Shown: positions 1-6,315 of the stretch, one piece after another
How positions within the stretch are numbered: position 1 is the first letter of the stretch
How the letters are laid out: each line of letters begins with the position of its first letter
Source of the DNA: CAZJFC01 sp964545245
GTDB taxonomy: Bacteria > Pseudomonadota > Alphaproteobacteria > Rickettsiales > 21-14-0-20-44-7
NCBI GenBank assembly: GCA_964545245.1
Contig: CAZJFC010000045.1
Location: forward strand, 1-14,153
Direction: 5' to 3'
Length of the DNA: 14,153 bases
Position numbers and translations under genes: made by a program
Notes under the pieces: model-generated
The model's database searches: none
Told to the model about the DNA's origin: nothing
Seen by the model: the letters and a program-made list of their open reading frames with translations, nothing else

Positions 1-466
1 CAATGATGCTGATAACCCCGGATAATGATGTCCCGGTAGCGGCCCTGGTCACGGCATAGGTGAACCTCCTGCCCCACGCGTCGAACATCATCGCTTCCGG
101 CAGGTTAAGTGTCCGCACCGGCACAGCGCCTATACGGACATAGTTGGGGTTGGCACCGGCTTCCAAAGTTCCTGCTGCCGGTGCTGCCGTGCAGTCAGTA
201 GCCACGCCGAAATTAGCGGTGTCGGGCAGTACGGTCTTGCTGGCCGGGCATGGCAGCCCGCCCTTAAGTTTTATGTGCGTGTTCAGCGCTTTCTGGATTA
301 TGTCCAGCCTGTGTTTGGTCAATTCATATTGCCTGACATTGTTCTGCCCCGTGCCTATGGGAATAAGCGCCGCCAGCAGGACGCCCACCACTACCATCAC
401 TATGGAAAGCTCGACCAGTGAAAAGCCGTTTTTGGGAACCGGTAAAATCCTGCCTGAAATTTTCAT
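1..466 (-). CDS. Prepilin-like protein, 3' end cut by window edge
   Basis: The frame opens at ATG 464-466 and stays open to position 1, giving about 155 residues with the C-terminus missing. A strong ribosome site (GGAGGAG) lies about 8 bases upstream. The N-terminus is a short basic leader ending NG, then FSLVELSIVMVVVGVLLAAL: a type IV prepilin signal, with cleavage predicted between Gly14 and Phe15, Glu at mature position 5 and a hydrophobic helix. The body (LPCPASKT, ACTDC-like cysteine pair, NPNYVRIGAVPVR, LNLPEAMMFDAW, RFTYAVTRAATG) closely matches the upstream gene, so the two are tandem paralogues. The stop of the upstream gene is 62 bases away, so they are probably co-transcribed. 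Family knowledge: such proteins are processed by a prepilin peptidase and assemble into pili or type II secretion pseudopili; the exact system cannot be told from this window. Confidence 0.85.
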   Translation of the reverse strand, partial: MKISGRILPVPKNGFSLVELSIVMVVVGVLLAALIPIGTGQNNVRQYELTKHRLDIIQKALNTHIKLKGGLPCPASKTVLPDTANFGVATDCTAAPAAGTLEAGANPNYVRIGAVPVRTLNLPEAMMFDAWGRRFTYAVTRAATGTSLSGVISII

Positions 467-528
467 CTCTCACTCTCCTCCATGCATCAGGGTGATAAGT
501 TTTTGTGATATGGTTGGTTGAAAATATG

Positions 529-1878
529 TCATTCTATAAAGTCGATCCTCCCACCAGAGCAGCTATTTAGGATGATTCTCCTGTTATTGGTTACAGGCAC
601 AAGAATAGAGGGAACATTTGGGTCAAAACTTATAGGAGATATGGGGTTGTTTCCAGAAGCTGTATAAAACTGCATGTCGCAGTTTCCTACTCGCACGAGT
701 AAATAATTAACGTCATCAGGCACCAGTATCTCTTCGCAATCTTTTTCAACAGACGGACTGGCATAGCACACCCTTCCGACATTCTCAGGATCATAGGAAA
801 ATCCTGCACACTTCCCCGGGAGTGGGCAAAGATAAGGATAGGGTAGGCTAGACCCATCCTCACCTTGTCCGTACCCATGCCGGGCAAAAAACACCCCGCG
901 GTAATTGCTCCAGTCTATTTTTTTACCCTCGAAGCTTTCCTCACCGGGGCCGGGCGATGGGTCACCACCACCACTGGAACCGCCGAGCGCGCCGCTTTCG
1001 TCTTCCACCATCGGCTTGGTACGCCACAGCACAAGGTCATCAAAATATAGTGAGGCATTGTCACCATCATTGATGGCGGTGTCGCGGAAGATGATGTCGC
1101 CGTCGCAGTTCTCGCCGTCCTTTGCCCCGGTAGCACAGGCAGAGGTGGCTACGCCATTCCTGTTATGCGTACCCTTGCCATCCTTGCCCGAACTGAAAAC
1201 CACATACACTGCGCTTGAAGCGGGACTGGTCACCGGATTATTGTTTGCGTCCGTAACGCTGATTATACCATCAGCCAACGCGGCTCCCGTAGCCGCCCTG
1301 GTCACGGCATAGGTGAAACGGTTGTTCCACGAGTCGAACATCATGGCTTCCGGCAGGTTCAGCGCCCGCACCGGAACCGCCCCTACCCGCACATAGTTGG
1401 GGTCCGTGCCGATCTGTGTCACGCCCGCCACCGGCGCTGCCGTGCAATCACTCGCCAAGCCGAAATTCGCGGAATCAGGCGCTGCGGTCTTGCTGGCCGG
1501 GCAAGGAAGGGCTTTGTTTAAGGTTGCATAGAGGTTAAGGGCTTTTTGTATCACCACCAGCTTCTCGCGGGTGGTTTCGATTTTCTTTACATCTACATGC
1601 GCAGAGGCAAGCGGAATAATTGAGCTTAATATGACGCCGATTATCACCAGCACGATTGAGAGTTCGATCAGGGAGAAACCCTGTTTTTGGTTACGTGGTT
1701 GCGTGGTTACATGGTTGTTAAGTAAGGGTTGCACCTCACCCCACCCTCTCCTCATAGGAGAGGGCTTATTATTTTCTCCCCTATGAGGGGGGACGAAAGG
1801 GGGGTGCTTGATCCGATGTTCAGAAGTTCCGGGATTCCGAAATTCTGAAACTGGCAACTGAAACTGGCAACCACCCAT
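529..1878 (-). CDS. Prepilin-like protein with long repeat-built leader and extra C-terminal domain
   Basis: 449 residues. The start at 1878 has a good ribosome site (AGGGAG, 5 bases upstream). The prepilin motif KQG|FSLIELSIVLVIIGVIL comes only at residues 65-83, so the leader is 67 residues, far longer than usual. It is encoded almost wholly by short repeats and a palindrome. Internal starts at ATG 1755 or GTG 1734 would give leaders of 26 or 19 residues, but with poorer ribosome sites. Residues about 68-290 form the pilin part, strongly similar to the downstream paralogue up to about residue 200. A Gly/Ser/Pro linker follows (about 297-314), then a domain of about 130 residues with six cysteines (351, 357, 371, 381, 400, 440) that could form disulphides outside the cytoplasm. 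I do not recognise that domain. Likely role: pilin or pseudopilin subunit, perhaps a tip or adhesive one (inference). Confidence 0.85.
   Translation of the reverse strand: MGGCQFQLPVSEFRNPGTSEHRIKHPPFVPPHRGENNKPSPMRRGWGEVQPLLNNHVTTQPRNQKQGFSLIELSIVLVIIGVILSSIIPLASAHVDVKKIETTREKLVVIQKALNLYATLNKALPCPASKTAAPDSANFGLASDCTAAPVAGVTQIGTDPNYVRVGAVPVRALNLPEAMMFDSWNNRFTYAVTRAATGAALADGIISVTDANNNPVTSPASSAVYVVFSSGKDGKGTHNRNGVATSACATGAKDGENCDGDIIFRDTAINDGDNASLYFDDLVLWRTKPMVEDESGALGGSSGGGDPSPGPGEESFEGKKIDWSNYRGVFFARHGYGQGEDGSSLPYPYLCPLPGKCAGFSYDPENVGRVCYASPSVEKDCEEILVPDDVNYLLVRVGNCDMQFYTASGNNPISPISFDPNVPSILVPVTNNRRIILNSCSGGRIDFIE
1689..1720. repeat. Octamer tandem repeat, 4 copies, in prepilin leader
   Basis: Four consecutive 8-base units of the form GGTTRCRT: GGTTACGT, GGTTGCGT, GGTTACAT, then GGTTGTTA. 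They lie just upstream of the prepilin cleavage site. On the minus strand they are read in frame as NNHVTTQPRNQ. Confidence 0.75.
1732..1807. repeat. Composite GC-rich palindromic element in prepilin leader
   Basis: Two palindromes separated by an AT-rich spacer. The first has perfect 9-base arms CCCTCTCCT (1744-1752) and AGGAGAGGG (1756-1764). The second has arms CCCCT (1778-1782) and AGGGG (1786-1790). The outer ends are C-rich and G-rich respectively, so the whole block is roughly an inverted repeat. It is translated without a stop as PPFVPPHRGENNKPSPMRRG. It resembles repetitive extragenic palindromes and is related in style to the elements inside mfd. Confidence 0.7.
1827..1850. repeat. 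Imperfect octamer repeat, 3 copies
   Basis: TTCCGGGA, TTCCGAAA, TTCTGAAA in a row with an 8-base period. Read in frame on the minus strand as part of the prepilin leader. It abuts the 13-base repeat at 1845-1870. Confidence 0.55.
1845..1870. repeat. Perfect 13-base direct repeat, 2 copies
   Basis: CTGAAACTGGCAA occurs twice with no spacer (1845-1857 and 1858-1870), inside the first codons of the long prepilin reading frame, where it encodes CQFQLPVSE. Confidence 0.8.
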
Positions 1879-1892
1879 AACAACTCCCTAAG

Positions 1893-1928
1893 TTACAAAC
1901 AAAGGCCGCCAAGATTCTTCTGGCAGCC
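1893..1928 (-). terminator. Rho-independent terminator-like hairpin ahead of prepilin gene
   Basis: On the minus strand GGCTGCCA (1928-1921) pairs with TGGCGGCC (1911-1904) across a 9-base loop: eight pairs with one G-U. A T-rich tract, TTTGTTTG, follows directly (1903-1896). It ends about 15 bases before the prepilin start codon, so it could end an upstream RNA or act as an attenuator. Its 5' arm shares three bases (1926-1928) with the long inverted repeat at 1926-2080. Confidence 0.5.
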
Positions 1929-2100
1929 GGGAGTAGTAAAATCGTAGCAAGACGATCGCGGCAATTTTTAGCCGCGAGGCATTGGACATATATTGCCGCC
2001 TCCCGGCCATAAAGGGCGGGAATGCGGCATGAATTCTTCGGCTCATGCCAGCCGCTTGCTACGGGATTACTAGCCCCGGCAGAGAACGTCTCTGCACTCA
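1896..2100 (-). ncRNA. Candidate structured RNA or long 5' leader of prepilin operon
   Basis: This 287-base gap (1879-2165) holds no convincing gene but dense base-pairing. One nested stem joins both ends: 1926-1931 with 2075-2080 (GCCGGG), 1934-1939 with 2067-2072 (TAGTAA), 1943-1951 with 2055-2063 (CGTAGCAAG, nine perfect pairs) and 1959-1962 with 2051-2054. Inside are hairpins with arms 2026-2032/2043-2049 (GGCATGA) and 2002-2005/2017-2020. Outside is a 7-base-arm hairpin at 2079-2095 (GCAGAGA/TCTCTGC), then on the minus-strand 3' side the terminator-like hairpin at 1904-1928. An AT-rich stretch (2101-2165) could hold a promoter; TATCTA at 2112-2107 is a weak -10. Genes on both sides are on the minus strand, so that strand is favoured. 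I do not recognise a known riboswitch or RNA family. A miniature transposable element with imperfect terminal repeats (21 of 26 matching) is an alternative. Confidence 0.35.
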
Positions 2101-2165
2101 CCAGTTTAGATAAAAATAGTTAAATTGGAATTAAATATTTAATAAGATTCTATAATCAGGGATAG

Positions 2166-4626
2166 TTATGTAACTGTTATACAGCACGCCGCTATATCAT
2201 TCAGATAATCCATCACAAGGTGATTATTTTCTGCGAATGTTTCTTCGCCATCCTTTGCGAAAACCAGCTTGTTATCCGGGCGGATTTTGATCCGCGTATG
2301 GTTTTTCTGCACATATGCCATTAGCTTCGCCGGGTCGATTTTTGCCGATTTATGGAATTGCATCACGATGGCTTTCGGGCCGAAATCAATTTTCTCAATG
2401 CCAAGCCGGCGGCAGATCTGCTTAAGGCGGATCGTTTCCAGCAGATGTAACACCTCTTCCGGCGGTTTGCCGAAACGGTCGGTGAGTTCAATGCGGAATG
2501 CGTCAATCTCATCCTCGTTCTTCAGGTTTGCCGCGCGTTTGTATAAACCCATGCGCAAGTCAAGGTCGGCGACATAAAAATCGGGGATTAAAATGCTCGC
2601 GCCGATGCTGATATCAGGGGTGAAATTCTCGCCGGTTTCCTGCGCTGTGCTGCCTTTCTCCGCTTTTGCGCGCATAACTGCTTCCTGAAGCATTTTCTGG
2701 TAAAGCTCAACGCCCACTTCGCGGATATGTCCGCTCTGCTCATCACCCAGCAGATTGCCGAAACCGCGGATATCCATGTCATGGCTGGCGAGCGAAAACC
2801 CGGCACCCAGTTCATCAAGGTTCTGGATAACCTCCAACCGTTTCATTGCCGCTTCGCTGATGATTCTGCGCGGCTCCGTGGTGAGATAGGCATAAGCGCG
2901 TGTTTTTCCGCGCCCGACCCGTCCGCGGAGCTGGTAAAGCTGCGCCAGCCCGAACATATCCGCGCGGTGGATGATAATGGTGTTTGCGGTTGAGATATCC
3001 AGCCCGCTTTCCACGATCGCGGTGGAAAGGAGGACATCAAAATCGCCGTCATAAAAACGGTTCATTATGTCATCAAGCTCATTAGGCGAAAGCTGTCCGT
3101 GAGCCACGGCGAATTTTGCTTCAGGAACCAGTTTGCGCAATACACCAAGCAGGTGTTCTAGGTCGGAAATCCTTGGAGCTACATAATAAACCCTGCCGCC
3201 ACGGTTGCGCTCGCGCAAAATCGCCTCGCGGATAACAAGGTCATCGAACGGCATAACGAAGGTGCGGACGGCCAGCCTGTCAACCGGCGGGGTGGCGATA
3301 AGCGAAAGCTCACGCACGCCGGACATCGCCATTTGCAGCGAGCGCGGAATAGGGGTGGCGGAAAGTGCCATTACATGAATTTCCGCCTTTAGCTTTTTCA
3401 ATTTCTCTTTTTGCCCTACACCGAAATGTTGTTCCTCGTCGATGATTAACAGGCCAAGGTTTTTGAATTTTATATCATCCGTGAGCAGCGCATGGGTGCC
3501 GATAACAATATCAACCGAACCATCCGCCATTCCCTGTTTTACCTTCTTTGCCTCGGTTGCGCTCACCATGCGGGAAAGCTGTGCTACCTTTAAAGGTAGC
3601 CCTTCAAAACGCTCCTTGAAGTTTTTATAATGCTGGCGCGAAAGCAAGGTGGTCGGGCAGACCAGTGCCACTTGCGCGCCGCCTGCCGCGGCAATGAACG
3701 CTGCCCGTAATGCCACTTCGGTCTTGCCGAAACCGACATCACCGCAAATCAGGCGGTCTGCCGGGCGGCCAGTTTCAAAATCAGCGGTGACTTCCTCAAT
3801 CGCGCGGAGCTGGTCATCCGTTTCGGTGTATGGGAAACGCGAGATGAATTCCTCATATAAATTCGCGTCAGGCCGGAACTTTGCTGCAACCCGCAGCGCT
3901 CGCTCAGCCGCCACTTTCAGCAACGCATCCGCCGCGATTTTTATGCGGTGGCGCAGTTTGGATTTCTTCTCCTGCCACGCCACGCCGCCAAGTTTATCGA
4001 GCCGCACGTTATCATCTTCGGAACCATAACGGCTGATAACATCAATGTTTTCCACCGGCACGAAAAGCCGGTCGTCACCTTCATAAAGCAGTTTCACCAT
4101 GTCATGCTTGACGCCTTTCACCTCAAGTGTTTCAAGCCCGGCGAAACGGCCAATGCCGTGTTCCTCATGCACGACAATTTCGTTAAGGCGTATGGAGGCG
4201 GCCTCGGCAAGAAAATTATCGGTGTTCTTTTTCTTCTTCACCGCGCGGATGAACCTGTCGCCGAAAATATCCTGCTCGGAAATGATGATGAAATCATCGG
4301 ATTGGAAACCTTCTTCCAGCGGCAGCACAAAGAGGGTTACTGGTTGATGGTTGACGGTTGATGGCCAGGTATTAACCTGCTTTGATTGTATCCCGTGGTT
4401 TTTGAGCAGGTTCTGGATATGGGTGAGGGAGCCTTGCGAAAAACAGGAAATATAGATCGCTTTTTTTCCCTCTCCCTGAGGGGGAGGGTTAGGGTGGGGG
4501 TTAGGTTTTTGAAATGCGGGGTTTGACCCTCCCCCATCCCCTCCCTCAGGGAGGGGTGAAGAAAGATATTTCCCTCCCTCAGGGAGGGGTGAAGAAAGAT
4601 ATTTCCCTCCCTCAGGGAGGGGTGAA
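2166..4626 (-). CDS. mfd: Transcription-repair coupling factor Mfd, C-terminal two thirds
   Basis: Same gene as the fragment at 4727-5865; a 100-N gap separates them. From the gap the frame is open through the palindromic repeats (SSPLPEGGKYL units), then KKAIYISCFSQGSLTHIQNL (domain 3) and LPLEEGFQSDDFIIISEQDI. Next comes the RNA-polymerase-interacting domain (IVVHEEHGIGRFAGLETLEV), then the RecG-like translocase. Walker A GDVGFGKTE is at 3743-3717, motif II DEEQHFG (DEEQ at about 3440-3429), then LSATPIPR, VESGLDI and QLRGRVGRGK. The regulatory C-terminal domain ends at TAA 2166-2168. Catalytic motifs are intact. Family role: displaces RNA polymerase stalled at DNA lesions and recruits UvrA. 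A short call from GTG 4328 would be an artefact of the gap; without the N the gene is 1200 codons, slightly longer than the usual ~1150 because of the repeats. Confidence 0.93.
4335..4364. repeat. Heptamer tandem repeat, about 4 copies, inside mfd
   Basis: GGTTACT, GGTTGAT, GGTTGAC, GGTTGAT, then GG, with a 7-base period. Read on the minus strand as WPSTVNHQPVT between two conserved Mfd segments (NLLKNHGIQ and LFVLPLEEGF), so it looks like an in-frame insertion. Confidence 0.7.
4468..4537. repeat. Composite palindromic element inside mfd
   Basis: An imperfect palindrome of C-rich and G-rich arms (4468-4488, CCCTCTCCC...GGGGGAGGG) is followed by GTTAGGGTGGGGGTTAGG and, 35 bases on, a C-rich arm CCCTCCCCCATCCCC leading into the 33-base array. 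On the minus strand it reads open as NPHPNPPPQGEGKK. Such two-armed GC-rich elements resemble repetitive palindromes found widely in proteobacteria. Confidence 0.6.
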
Positions 4627-4760
4627 NNNNNNNNNNNNNNNNNNNNNNNNNNNNNNNNNNNNNNNNNNNNNNNNNNNNNNNNNNNNNNNNNNNNNNNNNN
4701 NNNNNNNNNNNNNNNNNNNNNNNNNNGAAAGATATTTCCCTCCCTCAGGGAGGGGGGGGG
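4538..4760. repeat. 33-base-period palindromic tandem array in mfd (interrupted by gap)
   Basis: The core palindrome is CCCTCCCTCAGGGAGGG; with the linker TGAAGAAAGATATTT it recurs every 33 bases at 4539, 4572 and 4605, and again at 4738 after the N gap. The copies are nearly identical. 33 bases is 11 codons (SSPLPEGGKYL), so any copy number keeps the mfd frame. The last copy runs into nine G. Confidence 0.9.
4627..4726. other. Assembly gap of 100 N
   Basis: Exactly 100 N, a conventional placeholder length, within the tandem array. The flanking bases (22 on the left, 11 on the right) add up to exactly one 33-base unit, so the true gap is expected to be 0 or a multiple of 33 bases. Confidence 0.97.
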
Positions 4761-5865
4761 TAAAAGGAAGGTAAGATTTTATCACTTCAAAATCCATTCC
4801 CGGTTTGGTGATCTTGCGGTAGCCGGAATCTGCCGAATCCTCGGTTTTAAAGCTGGAAAAGTTTATTTTCGCGTAAGGCGCGTTTTCAATTTCTTCACCG
4901 GAAAGATAGAGCGCCTCCACCGGCAAAGGCTTGTAATCCGCCGAAGGGGAGGATTTTCTCGCCTCGTAATAATCGGCCACCAGCTCATCGCGCACGGTGA
5001 ATGCATCGGCAATATTCGGCACAAAAGAAAGTACGGTATCCTTCGGCAGATAAGCAAAAATATCGGCCATTTTATCATAAAAAAGCGGCAGCCAGTTTTC
5101 CATCCCCGGATATTTCATTCCGCCGGAAATCGCTTCATATAAAGGGTCGGATTTTATCACTGCGCCGAACTGCTTGCGGTAATTGCCCTTGAAGCGCTCA
5201 ATTGTTTCCGCATCAAAAATTATCTCGCTCGCGGGCAAAAGCCGGAACCTTGGCAAATCAGCGTTGGAAACCTGGGTGATGGGGTCAAATGCCTTGATTG
5301 ATTCAATGTCCTCGCCGAAATAATCAACACGGATTGCGTCATCATATCCGCTGGGGAACAGGTCAATGATGCTGCCGCGCACGGCGTATTCGCCTTGCTG
5401 CATAACCTTGGAAACGCGGTCATAACCGTTGCGCTGCAAATATTTCAAAACATCTTCGCGCCCGCCGGATTTTCCTTTTTCCAGCATAAGCGCGGAGGTT
5501 CGGAACACTTCCGGTGCGGGGATTCTCTGCAAAACCGCATTCGCGGTGGTGGCGATGATGAGCCGTTCCTTGTTGCGTATCCCGGCGGCAAGCCTTGTCA
5601 GCGCCTCTGCCCTTCTGGCAATGATTGCGGGGTTAGGCGAGGAACGGTCATAGGGCAGCGTATCCCACGCCGGGAGTTCGATTACCTCAACCTCCGGGGC
5701 AAAGAAACGGAGGCTTTCCGCGAATTTGCTCATATCCCGGTCGGAAGCGGTGATGTGCATTATGGTTGGCGTTTTAGTGGCAGCGAGCACGAGCGCTTCC
5801 GCCCCTTGCGGAATGTTTCCGTAGGTGATGTTCTGCTGGGCGCTGGCTTGGGCTAATTGCGGCAT
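4727..5865 (-). CDS. mfd: Transcription-repair coupling factor Mfd, N-terminal third
   Basis: Starts at ATG 5863-5865, overlapping the last codons of tsaE by 13 bases, which suggests translational coupling. The visible residues form the UvrB-like domains 1-2 that contact UvrA in this family: ELPAWDTLPYDRSSPNP, RRAEALTRLAAG, and QQGEYAVRGSIIDLFPSG followed by IRVDYFGEDIESIKAFDP. The fragment ends GMDFEVIKSYLPFTPPLPEGGKYL at the gap, the last part being palindromic repeat. The two halves appear out of frame only because the placeholder is 100 bases; a gap divisible by three restores one continuous gene ending at 2166. The repeats fall between domain 2 and domain 3, a linker that should tolerate extra residues (inference). 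Confidence 0.93.
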
Positions 5866-6272
5866 ATGATTATTTTTCGCCTGTCTTCATCAAGGATTTC
5901 GATACGGATATCAACTCTTTTCTTCGGCAAAAATTCCTCTGCTATCTGCGGCCATTCGATTAAACTGATGCCATTCCCAAGCGCCTCACTGAACCCGATC
6001 TCCTCAAGCTCCAAAGCATCTTTTAGTCGATATAAATCAAAATGATAAATAACCGGACTCTGGACTCTGGACTCTGGAGCTTCATATTCCTGCAGGATAT
6101 TGAAGGTGGGGCTGCTGACCGTGACCTCACCGCAAAGGGCGCGGATGAAGGCGCGCGCGAACTCGGTTTTGCCTGCGCCAAGGTCACCGGTGAGGCAAAA
6201 ACAATCACCCGTTTTTGCTTCCAACGCCAAAGTTTTTGCAACTTCCCGCAATTGCTCTAGATTACATTCCAT
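5853..6272 (-). CDS. tsaE: tRNA t6A biosynthesis ATPase TsaE
   Basis: 139 residues from ATG 6272; a TTG directly before it (6275) is a less likely start. Walker A GDLGAGKTEFARAFIRAL is at about residues 29-46, followed by SSPTFNILQEYEA and YHFDLYRL, then LIEWPQIAEEFLP: all hallmarks of the small P-loop protein that works with TsaB and TsaD to make threonylcarbamoyl-adenosine at position 37 of ANN-decoding tRNAs in the cytoplasm. Between EYEA and VIYHFDLYRL sit about eight extra residues (PESRVQSP) encoded by a heptamer repeat, in a loop that is shorter in the usual protein. The stop overlaps the mfd start, so the two are one operon. Confidence 0.93.
   Translation of the reverse strand: MECNLEQLREVAKTLALEAKTGDCFCLTGDLGAGKTEFARAFIRALCGEVTVSSPTFNILQEYEAPESRVQSPVIYHFDLYRLKDALELEEIGFSEALGNGISLIEWPQIAEEFLPKKRVDIRIEILDEDRRKIIICRN
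6055..6078. repeat. Heptamer tandem repeat, 3 copies, inside tsaE
   Basis: GGACTCT three times without a break (6055-6075), then GGA. Three heptamers are 21 bases, so the frame is kept; they encode PESRVQSP. Confidence 0.85.
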
Positions 6273-6282
6273 CAATCCATAA

Positions 6283-6315
6283 TATCAACCATCAAAGGCA
6301 AGTATCAACCATGAA
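6283..6315. repeat. 13-base near-perfect direct repeat at the permease start
   Basis: TATCAACCATCAA (6283-6295) and TATCAACCATGAA (6303-6315) differ at one base. The second copy contains the permease start codon. The motif CCATCAA is the reverse complement of TTGATGG, seen in the mfd heptamer run. Confidence 0.45.

Noticed and set aside
1926..2080. Integron attC site
   Set aside because: It has a folded inverted repeat, but I do not see the flanking core sites ending in GTT/AAC or any integrase or cassette structure.
1820..2101. A 93-residue minus-strand reading frame over the structured region
   Set aside because: It starts at GTG with no good ribosome site, overlaps the prepilin gene in another frame, and its sequence is explained by the inverted repeats.
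4337..4537. Short minus-strand reading frame with LTPTLTLPLRERE
   Set aside because: It lies in another frame of mfd and is only a translation of the palindromic element.
4328..4612. mfd as two genes or a frameshifted pseudogene
   Set aside because: The apparent frame change equals the effect of the arbitrary 100-N placeholder; without it the frame is continuous and all catalytic motifs are present.
4538..4760. Possible CRISPR array
   Set aside because: The 33-base units are directly adjacent and nearly identical throughout, with no variable spacers, and they are translated within mfd.
6215..6310. Upstream extension of the permease by 32 residues
   Set aside because: It would overlap tsaE antisense and adds a non-conserved N-terminus; ATG 6311 fits the family start.
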